From: Verrucomicrobiota bacterium
GTDB lineage: Bacteria; Verrucomicrobiota; Verrucomicrobiia; Limisphaerales; UBA1096
Length of the DNA: 31,620 nucleotides
Assembly: GCA_030747575.1 (NCBI GenBank)
Contig: JASLKI010000315.1
Location: 1-31,620 of the forward strand
Direction of reading: 5' to 3'
The translations under genes and the position numbers were made by a program. The notes beneath the pieces are model-generated. The model ran no database searches, was not told the DNA's origin, and saw only the letters and a program-made list of their open reading frames with translations. Within the stretch, counting starts at the first letter, position 1, and every line of letters begins with the position of its first letter. Of this stretch, positions 7,779 to 18,286 are shown one piece after another.

Positions 7779-8756
7779 TTACTGTGTCTCGCCGCGAGTA
7801 ACCTGCAGGAACACGTCCTCGAGATCCATCTCATCCTCATCCAAGCCAGTGAGCTGCAGCCCGCCGTTGACGATGATCTCCGCGATCACGCTGCCGTTGG
7901 CTTGACCCTCGGCCAGCATGACGCGAATGCGTTCACCCTCCTCCTCAAGTTCCGCTTCGGCGATCTCGGGGCGCTCGCGCAGCAGCTCGAGCGCGCGCTG
8001 CGGGTTGTCGGCCACGCGAAGCCGGTGGCCCGATTTTTGCGTGAACTGATCCTGAACACCCTGCACCGGCCCGCTGTAAATCAGGCTGCCTTTCTCGATG
8101 ATGGCGACGCGGTTGCAGAGCGACTGCAGCTCGCTGAGAATGTGCGATGAGATGAGGATCGTTTTGCCGAGCCTCTGCAACTCCTGCAGGATGGCCATCA
8201 TCTCGATGCGTGCGCGCGGGTCGAGTCCGCTGGCCGGCTCGTCGAGCAGGAGAATTTCCGGGTCGTGCACGAGCACGCGGGCGAGGCCGATGCGCTGTTG
8301 CATGCCGCGGCTGAGCGCACCGATGAGTGAGCCTTTCTTTTCGCTCAGGCCGACGAGCTCGAGCACGTCGCTGATGGTCTGCTCGCGCCTGGCCGCGCCG
8401 ATGCGGTAGCACGCGGCAAAAAAATCGAGGTACTCCGTGACTTCCATATCCTTGTACACTCCGAAGAAATCCGGCATGTAGCCAAGGATGCGGCGGACCT
8501 GATTCGCCTCGCGTACGACGTCGTGGCCAAGGACGCGCGCGGTGCCGGTCGAGGGCGAGAGAAAGGTCGAGAGGATGCGCAGCGCGGTGGTTTTGCCCGC
8601 GCCGTTAGAGCCGATGAAGCCGAACAGGTCGCCGCGATGCACGGTGAGGTCGAGCTGGTTCAGCGCGGTGAGGTTGCCGTAGTGGCGGGTGAGGCCGAAC
8701 GTTTCGACGGCAGCGCTGGAGATGGGAGGCGGCAGTGCGGGTGATTCATCTGACAT
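7779..8756 (-). CDS. ABC-2 type transporter ATP-binding protein
   Basis: 325 aa. One nucleotide-binding domain: Walker A GSNGAGKTT (49-57), signature LSRGMQQR (148-155), Walker B ILLLDEP (169-175), switch His in ISSHILSE. The C-terminal 90 residues form the extra domain typical of CcmA/NatA-like exporter ATPases. It follows the 714-aa membrane protein gene by 31 bases on the same strand, so they are probably one transcript. No ABC-2 permease lies next to it, which is odd: either the permease is elsewhere or the neighbour is the membrane partner. Confidence 0.9.
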   Translation of the reverse strand: MSDESPALPPPISSAAVETFGLTRHYGNLTALNQLDLTVHRGDLFGFIGSNGAGKTTALRILSTFLSPSTGTARVLGHDVVREANQVRRILGYMPDFFGVYKDMEVTEYLDFFAACYRIGAARREQTISDVLELVGLSEKKGSLIGALSRGMQQRIGLARVLVHDPEILLLDEPASGLDPRARIEMMAILQELQRLGKTILISSHILSELQSLCNRVAIIEKGSLIYSGPVQGVQDQFTQKSGHRLRVADNPQRALELLRERPEIAEAELEEEGERIRVMLAEGQANGSVIAEIIVNGGLQLTGLDEDEMDLEDVFLQVTRGETQ

Positions 8757-8787
8757 GATTTTGTTTCGTTTGCGCTTGGATCAAGTG

Positions 8788-10932
8788 TTACTCGGTCTCG
8801 GTGATCTCGAGCGGGATTCGGTACAAGGTTCGCGTCTGGGCAAGTTTGGTTACAAAAAGTCCCGTGGACTGGATCGGCGCATGATCATCCGTCAGCAAAA
8901 ACAAGACGGCACCACCGCGTTCGGCGTGGGCCGACAGGTCGAGCCCGCCTGAGCTACTGAAATCGCCAATCGGACGGCCTGCCGGATTGCTGGAACCGAG
9001 TAGCGCCGGAAAGGAACAGGCCACGAGATTCACCAACGAAAGATCGATCCGGCCGCCCTCGGTATCGCCAAACGCCTGGTTCCGGGTGTTAACCGCGATC
9101 TGGAATTTTTCGGCGTGACTGATGTTTACAAATTCACCCTCGGCATAAGGTGACGAACCGATGTGAACGCGAATTGTGCGAGTGCCGCCCGGCGGCGACT
9201 GCAACTTCACCTCGGTGACCTTGTCTTCCACCAGCAACATCGCGCCGGTGATTGTTTTATCCAGTCCATTCTTGATGGACAACTCGTAGCTGGCTCGTCC
9301 GTTTTTGGTGAGGGCCGCCGTGACGCCGCCGTTGGCCGGGGCGAGCCATTCGGAGCAGAGCAGTCGGCTGGTCCAGATTGGCACGCGGGCACTGGCTTCG
9401 AGTTGGCCGGGGGCACGTTGTACTCGCAGGGAGGAGGCCATGTTGGCTCGGAAAGCCCCGCCGTACTCGGAGCGGATGCCGCCCTGCTCGAAGCTGCCGC
9501 CAAGCCGGTAGTCGTCGTTAAGTGGCGAATAAATCGATACGTAACTCCGGCCGCGCAGCACTTCCTGCTGGCCCGGCAACACGTCGACGATGTGCAGCTC
9601 CTTCAACTCGAGTTGGCCGGCGCGCAGTTTGTAGCCTATGAAATAAATCAGCAGCGAAAAAATCGCGACGTACGCCGGGAAGGTCAGCCAGGTGAGCATC
9701 TGTTTGTTGATGCGCTTGAGCCAGATACGGTCCACCGGCCCGATGATGACGAGATACGCCGCCAGCAGCAGCAGCAGCCAGACGATCGGCAGCTTGCTGA
9801 CCTGTCGGCTGTCGAGCATCGCGCCGTAAACGCCGTCGATACTTGAGCGGCCATACTGCTGGGGGGCTTTCTTTTCAAACCAAGCGGCGGGAACCTTGGC
9901 CAAGCGCGCCCAAAACCAGGCGCGGTTTGTCCACGACTTGAACGGCTCGCGCTCGGGGTTAAAGCCCAGCACGCTCACTTGGCCAAGGCCGCGATTTGCC
10001 TCGGCGGCGACCGGCCGGTTGTCGAGTTCGAAGAGCGCCTCGCCCTTGGCCAGGCTCACTTCGGCGGTGGCGAGTTGGCTGGCTGCAAAAGTGGCGTCGG
10101 GGTTGCCGACGTCCGGGTATGCGCCAAGCTGCTGCCAGGCTGGAAGAGTGATGTCGCTGCCGCCGCCGGTCTCGGCCCAGCGATGCAGCGCCTGGCCAGC
10201 GGCGGAGTTTTGCACCGGGCCAAACCGACCGCGAATGAGGCTCGACAGCCATGGTGTGCTGGTGACATCGCCGGACTGGTCCACCGCCAAAATCAGATGC
10301 CCGCCGCCGAGCACCCACGTCGAGAGTGCGGCGGCCTGCTCGGTACGGAGGTTGATGGCTCGGGCGGAGTTGAGGTAGAGAGCGTTCAGCCCGCTCAACG
10401 CGATGGAGTCGTCGGGGAACGTGTCCAGCTGCAAATGACCCACGCGCGCGGCGAATCGGTCGTTATCCAATTTGCTCTTGAAGCGTGTCTTGGGCAGCAC
10501 CGGGCCGCCGGCCTGCTGACCGCTCAACGCGCCGACGAGGACAGCGGTTGAATCAAAGCTGTCGAGCTTGAGTTCGTCGTGCTTGGCCACAGTTTTGCGG
10601 CCATTTTTCAGCTTGGCTGACCAGCTGGCGTTGGTGTCGGCGAATACCGCAAGCGTAAACCGTTTTCGTGTGTTGGTGGCCAATTCGACGTTGTAGTCGT
10701 AAACAAGGTTGTCGCCGAAGCGTGGTCGCAACTCGACCTGTCCGTCGAAGATGGGGCCGTCGTTGAAGATCTCGAAAGTCACCGGGAACCACTCGCCTTG
10801 CTTTGCCTTGCCGGCGAACCCCATGAAAACATCGAACTGAACCTCGGCTCTGGTCAGGCTGCCGCCCGCGAGCAGGCAAACCAAGCCCAGCTTAGCCAAG
10901 CGGCGGGGGAGTTGTGGGGTGGCAGCGTGCAC
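8788..10932 (-). CDS. Large membrane-anchored protein with GATase-like domain, ABC-associated, hypothetical
   Basis: 714 aa starting at a GTG. A signal peptide (about 12-29, LGLVCLLAGGSLTRA) leads to a long exported part. Residues 175-250 (ALSGLNALYLNS, then WVLGGGHLILAVD) resemble the class I glutamine-amidotransferase-like fold found in such proteins. Two membrane helices follow: about 382-400 (LPIVWLLLLLAAYLVIIGPVD) and 414-434, joined by a short loop with WLKRIN. This 'PxxWLLL..Y...IGPVD' pair recurs in large proteins coded beside ABC exporters in several phyla. The remaining 280 residues are predicted beta-rich and non-membrane. Two perfect palindromes (9895-9904, 9978-9987) encode LAK and LGQ; a degenerate one (near 10892) lies in the signal peptide. 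Function unknown; a role in surface or gliding-type machinery is only a guess. Confidence 0.78.
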   Translation of the reverse strand: MHAATPQLPRRLAKLGLVCLLAGGSLTRAEVQFDVFMGFAGKAKQGEWFPVTFEIFNDGPIFDGQVELRPRFGDNLVYDYNVELATNTRKRFTLAVFADTNASWSAKLKNGRKTVAKHDELKLDSFDSTAVLVGALSGQQAGGPVLPKTRFKSKLDNDRFAARVGHLQLDTFPDDSIALSGLNALYLNSARAINLRTEQAAALSTWVLGGGHLILAVDQSGDVTSTPWLSSLIRGRFGPVQNSAAGQALHRWAETGGGSDITLPAWQQLGAYPDVGNPDATFAASQLATAEVSLAKGEALFELDNRPVAAEANRGLGQVSVLGFNPEREPFKSWTNRAWFWARLAKVPAAWFEKKAPQQYGRSSIDGVYGAMLDSRQVSKLPIVWLLLLLAAYLVIIGPVDRIWLKRINKQMLTWLTFPAYVAIFSLLIYFIGYKLRAGQLELKELHIVDVLPGQQEVLRGRSYVSIYSPLNDDYRLGGSFEQGGIRSEYGGAFRANMASSLRVQRAPGQLEASARVPIWTSRLLCSEWLAPANGGVTAALTKNGRASYELSIKNGLDKTITGAMLLVEDKVTEVKLQSPPGGTRTIRVHIGSSPYAEGEFVNISHAEKFQIAVNTRNQAFGDTEGGRIDLSLVNLVACSFPALLGSSNPAGRPIGDFSSSGGLDLSAHAERGGAVLFLLTDDHAPIQSTGLFVTKLAQTRTLYRIPLEITETE

Positions 10933-11052
10933 GTTTACTGGCGGGGAGCTAAAAGCGTAGCCGGTTCGCGGTCAATCCCGAACGCTCAAGTTGGCGTCGG
11001 CACGAATAAAACATTGCGGTCGGCGGCGTTTTTGGGTTCCCTCGGCTGTCCC

Positions 11053-12105
11053 ATGAAATTAATGGCGAAAATGAACCACAACTTGAAGGGCGCCCTGGCC
11101 GCAGCCATGGCGTTGACGACGTTTTCTGTAATGGCACAACAGCAAGAAAAACTGGCGGACGGCCTTTACGCCGAGCTCGAGACATCCAAGGGAGTCATCT
11201 TGGGAAAGTTGGAATTTGAAAAAACCCCTTTAACCGTTGCCAACTTTGTTGGACTCGCAGAGGGAACCAAATACTACTCGAAAACCGGCGGCGCGCCGGC
11301 CGATGCCAAGGGCACGGCGTACTACGACGGGCTGAATTTTCACCGGGTGATACCCAACTTCATGATCCAAGGTGGCTGCCCGCTGGGAACCGGCACGGGC
11401 GATCCGGGCTACAAGTTCCCGGACGAAATCGATTCGTCGTTGACACACAGCAGCCCCGGGATTTTCTCGATGGCCAATTCAGGTCCAGGCACCAACGGTA
11501 GCCAGTTTTTCATAACCCACACGGCTACGCCGCATCTTGATGGTAAACACACCGTCTTCGGCCATGTCATTAAGGGGCAGGATGTTGTCAACACCATCGC
11601 CAAGGGTGACAAGATCAACAAGGTCAGCATCAAGCGGGTTGGGGAAAAGGCCAACGCCTTCAAGGGAGACGAGGCGCAGTTTGCTGCGCTGCGAGCTACC
11701 ATCAAGTCGCCGGAGGACAAAAACAAAGCCGAGGGCGAGGCGTTTCTTGCCAAGGTCAAAAAGGAGGAGGGAGTGAAGACCACTGCTTCCGGTCTGGCCT
11801 ACAAGGTGTTGACCGCCGGAACCGGTGCCAGCCCGAAAGCCACAAACCAAGTGACCGTGCACTACACCGGCAAGTTGGTCAGCGGCAAAGTGTTCGACAG
11901 CTCCGTCAAGCGCGGCGAGCCGGCGACCTTCCCGCTCAACCGCGTGATCCCCGGCTGGACCGAGGGACTGCAGTTGATGAAAAAGGGTGGCAAGTCGGTT
12001 TTCTACATTCCGTCCGATCTGGCGTACGGTGCACGCGGCGCCGGTGGAGTGATTCCGCCTAATGCGACACTGGTGTTTGAGGTGGAGCTGCTGGAAATCA
12101 AGTAA
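11053..12105 (+). CDS. Secreted dual peptidyl-prolyl isomerase: cyclophilin-FKBP fusion
   Basis: 350 aa. Signal peptide about 1-28 (cleavage near SVMA-QQQ). The cyclophilin domain (about 35-195) has FHRVIPNFMIQGG (96-108, catalytic Arg98), QFFIT (151-155) and HLDGKHTVFG; the Trp that binds cyclosporin is replaced. A Lys/Glu-rich linker (about 195-242) joins it to a complete FKBP domain (243-350) with VTVHYTGKL, FDSS, VIPGWTEGL and YIPSDLAYG. The product should fold proteins in the periplasm. ATGs at 11053, 11062 and 11071 are possible starts; the first is used. The 120-base gap to the divergent gene upstream holds no promoter I would defend. It ends 13 bases before the convergent aminotransferase stop. 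Confidence 0.93.
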   Translation: MKLMAKMNHNLKGALAAAMALTTFSVMAQQQEKLADGLYAELETSKGVILGKLEFEKTPLTVANFVGLAEGTKYYSKTGGAPADAKGTAYYDGLNFHRVIPNFMIQGGCPLGTGTGDPGYKFPDEIDSSLTHSSPGIFSMANSGPGTNGSQFFITHTATPHLDGKHTVFGHVIKGQDVVNTIAKGDKINKVSIKRVGEKANAFKGDEAQFAALRATIKSPEDKNKAEGEAFLAKVKKEEGVKTTASGLAYKVLTAGTGASPKATNQVTVHYTGKLVSGKVFDSSVKRGEPATFPLNRVIPGWTEGLQLMKKGGKSVFYIPSDLAYGARGAGGVIPPNATLVFEVELLEIK

Positions 12106-12118
12106 GCCGCTAAGCGGA

Positions 12119-13309
12119 TCACGCGCCTTCATTTTTTAGCGACTTGACGAAGCGGGCGGTTCGTTCGCAGGCGGTCTTGATTTGCTCGAGACCGGTGGCG
12201 AAGCAGCAGCGCAGGAAGCCTTCGCCGGCATCGCCGAAGGCATTGCCCGGCACGCAGGCGACGTTTTCCTCTTTTACCAGCCGTGCCGCGAACTCGCCCG
12301 AGCTGAGGCCGGTCGATTGCAGGCTGGGGAAGGCGTAGAACGAACCGCGCGGCAGGTGGCAGTCGAGTCCCATGTCGTTGAATGCCTTTACGATGTAATT
12401 CCGGCGGAGGCGGTATTGTTCCTTCATTTCGGCTACCGGCTCGGCGCCGTTTTGAAGCGCCTCTATCGCAGCTTCCTGGCTGATGATGCTCGCGCACAGC
12501 ATTGAGTATTGGTGGATGCGCATCATCGCCTCGATCAATTCCGCCGGGCCGCAGGCGTAGCCGATGCGGAAGCCGGTCATCGCGTAGGCCTTGGAAAAGC
12601 CGTGCAGAAAAATTGTGCGCTCGGCCATGCCGGGCAGCGCCGCGATGCTGGTGTGCTTCCCCTCAAAGGTTAGCTCGGCGTAAATCTCGTCGGTGATCAC
12701 GAGCAGGTTGTGGCACTTGGCCAGGCGGGCGATCGCCTCGAGTGACTCGCGGGTCATCGTGCCGCCGGTGGGGTTGGTGGGGAAGTTCAGCACGAGCGCC
12801 TTGGACTTGGGCGTGATTGCCTGCTCAATCGCCTCGGCGGTGACGGCGAATCCGTCCTTGGCGAGGCACGGCACAGCCACCGGCACGCCGTGGGCCAGCG
12901 CGATGCCGGGCGCGTAGCTGACGTAGCACGGCTCGTGGTAGATGATTTCGTCGCCGGGATTGATGATCGCCCGCAGCGCGATGTCGAGCGCCTCGCTGAC
13001 GCCGACGCTGACGAGGATCTGAGTCTCCGGATCGTAGCTCACGCCGAATTCCCCGGCGACGTAGCCGCTGATGGCCGCGCGCAGCTTGGGCAGGCCAAGG
13101 TTGGATGTATAGCTGGTGTGGCCGCGCTCGAGGGCGTAGATCGCCGACTCGCGAATATGCCACGGCGTGACGAAGTCCGGCTCGCCTACGCCAAGCGAGA
13201 TGATGTTGGGCCGCCCCTGCACGAGGTCGAAAAACTCGCGAATTCCGGAGCGGGGAATACGCTGGACCTGCTGGGCGACAGCGTCGCCGGGCTTGAAATC
13301 ACTCGACAT
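12119..13309 (-). CDS. Class I/II PLP-dependent aminotransferase
   Basis: 396 aa, the normal size of fold-type I aminotransferases, cytoplasmic. Seen: Gly/Tyr contacts in GHTSYTSNLGLPKLR, NFPTNPTGG (175-183, cofactor Asn), DEIYAELTF (207-215), and the Schiff-base Lys240 in SKAYAMTGFRIGY. The N-terminus (VQRIPRSGIREFFDL, ISLGVGEPDF) is like the PatA/AspC-related group that includes N-acetyl-diaminopimelate, alanine and aspartate aminotransferases; which substrate applies cannot be read. It begins 9 bases after clpX and is probably the last gene of the clpP-clpX operon. Confidence 0.9.
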   Translation of the reverse strand: MSSDFKPGDAVAQQVQRIPRSGIREFFDLVQGRPNIISLGVGEPDFVTPWHIRESAIYALERGHTSYTSNLGLPKLRAAISGYVAGEFGVSYDPETQILVSVGVSEALDIALRAIINPGDEIIYHEPCYVSYAPGIALAHGVPVAVPCLAKDGFAVTAEAIEQAITPKSKALVLNFPTNPTGGTMTRESLEAIARLAKCHNLLVITDEIYAELTFEGKHTSIAALPGMAERTIFLHGFSKAYAMTGFRIGYACGPAELIEAMMRIHQYSMLCASIISQEAAIEALQNGAEPVAEMKEQYRLRRNYIVKAFNDMGLDCHLPRGSFYAFPSLQSTGLSSGEFAARLVKEENVACVPGNAFGDAGEGFLRCCFATGLEQIKTACERTARFVKSLKNEGA

Positions 13310-13318
13310 GGCTGGGGA

Positions 13319-14629
<1,311 letters not shown>

Positions 14630-14640
14630 GGATGCTTGAA

Positions 14641-15285
14641 TTATTTCTTCTTTTTCTTGTCTTTGAGGCTGGCAACGTCCTTGCGCGACTTCACCACCTC
14701 GTCCACGAGACCGTACTTCTTCGCTTCCTCCGACGACATGAAATGGTCGCGGTCCGAGTCGGTGACGATCTGTTTGACTTTTTTGCCGGTGTGCTCGGCG
14801 AGGATTTTGTTGATGCTGTCCTTGAGCCGCAGGATCTCCGCCGCCTGAATCTCGATGTCGGAGGCGTTGCCCTGCGCGCCGCCCCACGGCTGGTGGATCA
14901 TGATGCGCGCGTTGGGCAGGGCGTGGCGCTTGCCCTTGGTGCCGGCGGCGAGCAGCACGGCGCCCATGCTGGCCGCTTGGCCGATGCAGTACGTGTTCAC
15001 GTCGCAGGTCAGAAATTGCATCGTGTCGTACACCGCCAGCCCGGCGGTGATGCTGCCGCCCGGTGAGTTGATGTACAGGTGAATGTCCTTCTTCGGATCC
15101 TGCATTTGCAGGAACAACAACTGCGCAATCACTAGATTCGAAATCGTGTCATCGATCGGCGTGCCGATGAACACGATGCGATCCACCAGCAGCCGCGAGT
15201 AGATGTCGTACCCGCGCTCACCGCGGCCCGTCTGCTCGACGACCATCGGAACTAGGAAATTATTTGCCTTCAAGCCTTCCCTCAT
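14641..15285 (-). CDS. clpP: ATP-dependent Clp protease proteolytic subunit ClpP
   Basis: 214 aa. Serine peptidase ring of the Clp protease. The catalytic triad is Ser106 (GQAASMGAV), His131 (ARIMIHQPWGG) and Asp180 (DSDRDHF). NSPGGSITAG forms the oxyanion region. The start at 15285 fits the family; upstream in-frame codons run through the intergenic palindrome and are low-complexity. The C-terminus ends in a run of lysines (KDKKKKK). It is 11 bases ahead of clpX, giving the common clpP-clpX order. Confidence 0.97.
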   Translation of the reverse strand: MREGLKANNFLVPMVVEQTGRGERGYDIYSRLLVDRIVFIGTPIDDTISNLVIAQLLFLQMQDPKKDIHLYINSPGGSITAGLAVYDTMQFLTCDVNTYCIGQAASMGAVLLAAGTKGKRHALPNARIMIHQPWGGAQGNASDIEIQAAEILRLKDSINKILAEHTGKKVKQIVTDSDRDHFMSSEEAKKYGLVDEVVKSRKDVASLKDKKKKK

Positions 15286-15293
15286 GGCCGAAA

Positions 15294-15323
15294 ACCATAA
15301 CGGCCCCGGCTTCCCGGCGTCAA
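15294..15323 (-). promoter_or_regulatory. Weak candidate promoter of clpP
   Basis: On the minus strand TTGACG (15323-15318) is followed after 18 bases by TATGGT (15299-15294). The -35 matches 5 of 6 and the -10 matches 4 of 6. The start of transcription would lie almost at the ATG, which is unusual, so confidence is low. The -35 box abuts the 16-bp palindrome. Confidence 0.25.
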
Positions 15324-15339
15324 GCGCTTGGCCAAGCGC
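15324..15339. repeat. 16-bp perfect palindrome GCGCTTGGCCAAGCGC
   Basis: The longest perfect member of the CTTGGCCAAG family here, in the 58 bases between the DUF6797 gene stop and clpP. It overlaps a second small palindrome, CAAGCGCTTG (15321-15330). Confidence 0.95.
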
Positions 15340-15343
15340 GGCT

Positions 15344-17677
15344 TTATTCCCGGGCGAAGGGGCCGTTGTTGCCGATGGCGTGGATGGTGTTTTGGATACG
15401 GTGGGAGAGGTAGGCACCATCCTTCGCGTCGATTTTGTATTCGATCTGCATCTGCATGGTTGGCTTCATGTCGTCGATTTGCAGCAGGACGGATTTCTTG
15501 TCGGCAGACAGCTTCGCTCCGGTCACCTCGACGCGATCGCGGCCTTGGCTGCCATCAGCCTTGTAGTCGCGCGAACCGTAGTTGCGCGTGCGCTTGTAGC
15601 CCCAGCGATGGACGGAATAGCTCTCCGGATCGGCGGCAGTCTTCGCGTCGAGCGCGTTCGTGAACGTCAGCGAGATGCCGTTCTTCGTCGCGTGGATGGC
15701 CACTGGGAGGTGCACCGGTTTGCCGGTGTGCTTGAGGCGGTAGAAACCACCCGGCCGAGTCTTGTTGCCGGCCCAGCCGAAGAGGCCGCAGGCGTAGAGT
15801 TGGCCGTCGCCGGGGTGGAAGCGGCCGCGCATTACGCCGGTCGGGAAATCAAAGTCCGGGATGCGAACCACTCCGCCTTGGACACGGCCGTTCACTTTTT
15901 CCTCCATCACCACGTACACGTAACCGGTGCCGTAGGAGATGTTGATGAGTTGGCTGCCGAGTCCGCCCCACTTGTCGCTGTTCACCCAAAGCTGCTCGGC
16001 GGGGGAGCGGTCGAAGTCGTTGTGCATCCACACCATTGGCGAGGTGATGTCGGCCTCGGTCAAGCCTCGGTGGTAGCCCATGAGGTTGCCGTAAAACTTA
16101 CCCTTCTCAATGAGGTTGATTTCGTTCTTCGGCGTCCAGTGGCCCTCCTGGTCGCTCACGTAAAATGTGCCGTCCGGATTTACACACACGCCGTTCGGCG
16201 CGCGGAAACCGCTGGCGATAATCTCGGTGGTTTTGCCGTCCGGTGACACCCTGAGCAGTGTTCCGTGCTGCGGCACCAACGCCGTCTTGGCGTGGCGAGC
16301 GGCCTTGGTGTAGTAGAAATTCCCGTGGGCGTCGGTCTGCAACCCCATCGCGAACTCGTGGAAATGCTCGGTCACCTGCGCATCGTGGTTGAACGCCCTG
16401 TAGTAGTCGGTCTCGCCGTCATCGTTGGTGTCGACCAACTGCGTGATTTGGTCGCGGCAGGTGACGAAGATTTTGCCCTCGACGATTTTCAGACCAAGCG
16501 GCTGAAACATGCCGGTGGCGATGCGCGTCCAGGTGAACTCCTGCGGCTTGCTGTTGATGCCATCAACGAGCCAGACATCGCCCATCCACGTGCAGACTGC
16601 CGCGCGATCGCCGCCCTCGAAAAAGTCGAACCCGCCCAGGCGCATCCACGAGCGATACGGGTTTTTGTCCGGCGAGGTGATGACCTCGGTCACGAACGCG
16701 CCCGGTTTACCCATGCGGCGCGGCTTGGTTTTCATCGACTCAGGCCAGCGCCGTTCACGGTCGGACTGCACCAAAGCGACAAGATTTTCCGGTTTGCTGT
16801 TTTGGATCATCATTGACCCGAACATCCCCATAAAACCCTCCTTGATGCGGGACGAAAAAAGTTTGAGAGTAACGGGTTCGCCGGGAGGGATCCGCAGTCG
16901 CAGGTGGCCTTTGGCGGTGGGCTCAAATTTTGTTTCCTCCGTACCACCGACTACTCCCACGGTTAACTGGTTGTCGTAAACGGCGATTTTTTGATGATCA
17001 ACCGTCCTTAGTTTTGGTTCAGAACCAGCAACATGGGCGACCTGCAAAACGAGCTCCGTATCACGTTTGGCGATGTTAATATTGCGAATGACCACCTTTT
17101 GGCCGGACAACAGTTTCGTAAGGGACGGCGACTCGAAAATACGGACGCCCCCGATTTTGTAATAGAGGATTACACGGTCATTGTGCAGGAACAGTCCGCG
17201 CCATTGGCCCCAGTCCCGGGGGAGCGGGCCGTACGGTTTGTTGTCGAGGCCGCGCAGGCGCGGATCCTCAAATTGATCCGTGCCCGGCCTGGCCCAACCG
17301 GGAGCGACCGGGTTGATGAAGAGCCGTTCGCCGACGAGCTTCGGGTGCGTGCCGTGGCTGCCGTCGTAAACGATGCTGCGCCAATCGATGAATTTGTCGC
17401 CGCTCCACGCCGCCGCCATCCGCAGCGTGTCGGTCTCGAACACCACAAACTCGCTGCCCTTGGACACGCCGCCCGGCCCGTCGTCGAGCCTGATTGCGAT
17501 GCCCTTATAGGCAATGTTGCCCGGGGCGGCCTCGATCGAGGCGCTGAGGTACGGGCCGTAGTTCATGTCGATGTACGGCCTGCCGGTCAGTTCGACATCG
17601 TCCGCCTGACCAAGCGAGGAAATGGAGAAAGCGGCCGTGATGGCCAAGCTCGATGGGATGCGAAAAAGGTGAATCAT
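15344..17677 (-). CDS. Secreted DUF6797 / glucose-sorbosone dehydrogenase-like beta-propeller protein
   Basis: 777 aa. The start at 17677 gives a signal peptide (MIHLFRIPSSLAITAAFSISSLGQA). The first third (PYIDMNYGPYLSASIE, AIRLDDGPGGVSKGSEFVVFETDTLRMAAAW) is the DUF6797-type domain found in PVC bacteria. The second part (about 370-640) is a six-bladed propeller of the NHL/sorbosone-dehydrogenase kind, with motifs FVTCRDQITQLVDTNDDGETDYYRAF, APNGVCVNPDGTFYVSDQEG and a final DGQLYACGLFGW. No CxxCH heme motif is present, although such proteins are often fused to cytochrome c. The C-terminal 110 residues are a beta-sandwich. A role in extracellular sugar oxidation or binding is inferred from the family only. 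Confidence 0.83.
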   Translation of the reverse strand: MIHLFRIPSSLAITAAFSISSLGQADDVELTGRPYIDMNYGPYLSASIEAAPGNIAYKGIAIRLDDGPGGVSKGSEFVVFETDTLRMAAAWSGDKFIDWRSIVYDGSHGTHPKLVGERLFINPVAPGWARPGTDQFEDPRLRGLDNKPYGPLPRDWGQWRGLFLHNDRVILYYKIGGVRIFESPSLTKLLSGQKVVIRNINIAKRDTELVLQVAHVAGSEPKLRTVDHQKIAVYDNQLTVGVVGGTEETKFEPTAKGHLRLRIPPGEPVTLKLFSSRIKEGFMGMFGSMMIQNSKPENLVALVQSDRERRWPESMKTKPRRMGKPGAFVTEVITSPDKNPYRSWMRLGGFDFFEGGDRAAVCTWMGDVWLVDGINSKPQEFTWTRIATGMFQPLGLKIVEGKIFVTCRDQITQLVDTNDDGETDYYRAFNHDAQVTEHFHEFAMGLQTDAHGNFYYTKAARHAKTALVPQHGTLLRVSPDGKTTEIIASGFRAPNGVCVNPDGTFYVSDQEGHWTPKNEINLIEKGKFYGNLMGYHRGLTEADITSPMVWMHNDFDRSPAEQLWVNSDKWGGLGSQLINISYGTGYVYVVMEEKVNGRVQGGVVRIPDFDFPTGVMRGRFHPGDGQLYACGLFGWAGNKTRPGGFYRLKHTGKPVHLPVAIHATKNGISLTFTNALDAKTAADPESYSVHRWGYKRTRNYGSRDYKADGSQGRDRVEVTGAKLSADKKSVLLQIDDMKPTMQMQIEYKIDAKDGAYLSHRIQNTIHAIGNNGPFARE

Positions 17678-17779
17678 GGCTGGGAAAGTAGGCAACCTCC
17701 GTCCCGCAGCCAAGCTCAAACATGTTGCTTCATTAATCAACGTCCACGCCGAAGTCGGCTGTTTAGGATTTCTCCCCGC

Positions 17780-18268
17780 TTACCGTTGCGGTTTAGAGAG
17801 GTCGCGGCAGGCTTCGGCGACGGTTTCGAGTTGTTTGAGGAATTTTCTCCGCTCGGCTTCCGCCAATTGCTCCAGCACGTGCGACTGCAGGCCGATCGCC
17901 TCGTCGCGGATGGCTTCGTATTTTTCCCTGGCCACCGGTAGCAACTCCACCCGGTTGGCGCGCCGGTCTTTTTCGTGAGGCCGGCGTTCCACCAAGCCGT
18001 TGGCTTCCATGCGCTCGAGCAGCGAGGCGATGGTGTTGGGGTCGCTGCTCATCGCGTTGGCCAGCGCCTTTTGGGTCAGCCTGTCCGGCTCGGCCTCGAG
18101 CAGCGTGCGGATGACGGTGAACTGGTCCGGCGTCAGCCCCATCCCGGCGATGCGCCGGCGGAACGCCTGGTTCAAGCCGTACCACGCGCGGCGCAGCAGC
18201 ACCGGCAGCCGGCGGCGGCCCGGCGCGTCGAGCGGCATGTCGGCATCTGTTTGGGCAAACTCATCCAT
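17780..18268 (-). CDS. MarR-family transcriptional regulator
   Basis: 162 aa. Winged helix-turn-helix dimer: LTPDQFTVIRTLLE (45-58), recognition region KALANAMSSDPNTIASLLERMEANGLVERR (67-96), wing HEKDRRANRVELL (98-110), then long dimerisation helices. The start at 18268 is chosen because upstream codons run through the palindrome. It follows the EamA-exporter gene by 40 bases on the same strand, so the two may be a regulator-exporter pair. The ligand is unknown. Confidence 0.9.
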   Translation of the reverse strand: MDEFAQTDADMPLDAPGRRRLPVLLRRAWYGLNQAFRRRIAGMGLTPDQFTVIRTLLEAEPDRLTQKALANAMSSDPNTIASLLERMEANGLVERRPHEKDRRANRVELLPVAREKYEAIRDEAIGLQSHVLEQLAEAERRKFLKQLETVAEACRDLSKPQR

Positions 18269-18286
18269 GCGGTCGGGAGGCTGCCA

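Noticed and set aside
12107..12117. CCGCTAAGCGG as a terminator between the isomerase and aminotransferase genes
   Set aside because: The stem is only five base pairs and no T tract follows on either strand.
14630..14887. Upstream extension of the clpX open frame
   Set aside because: It overlaps the clpP coding region in another frame and has the Arg/Gln-rich look of a shadow; ClpX begins at 14629.
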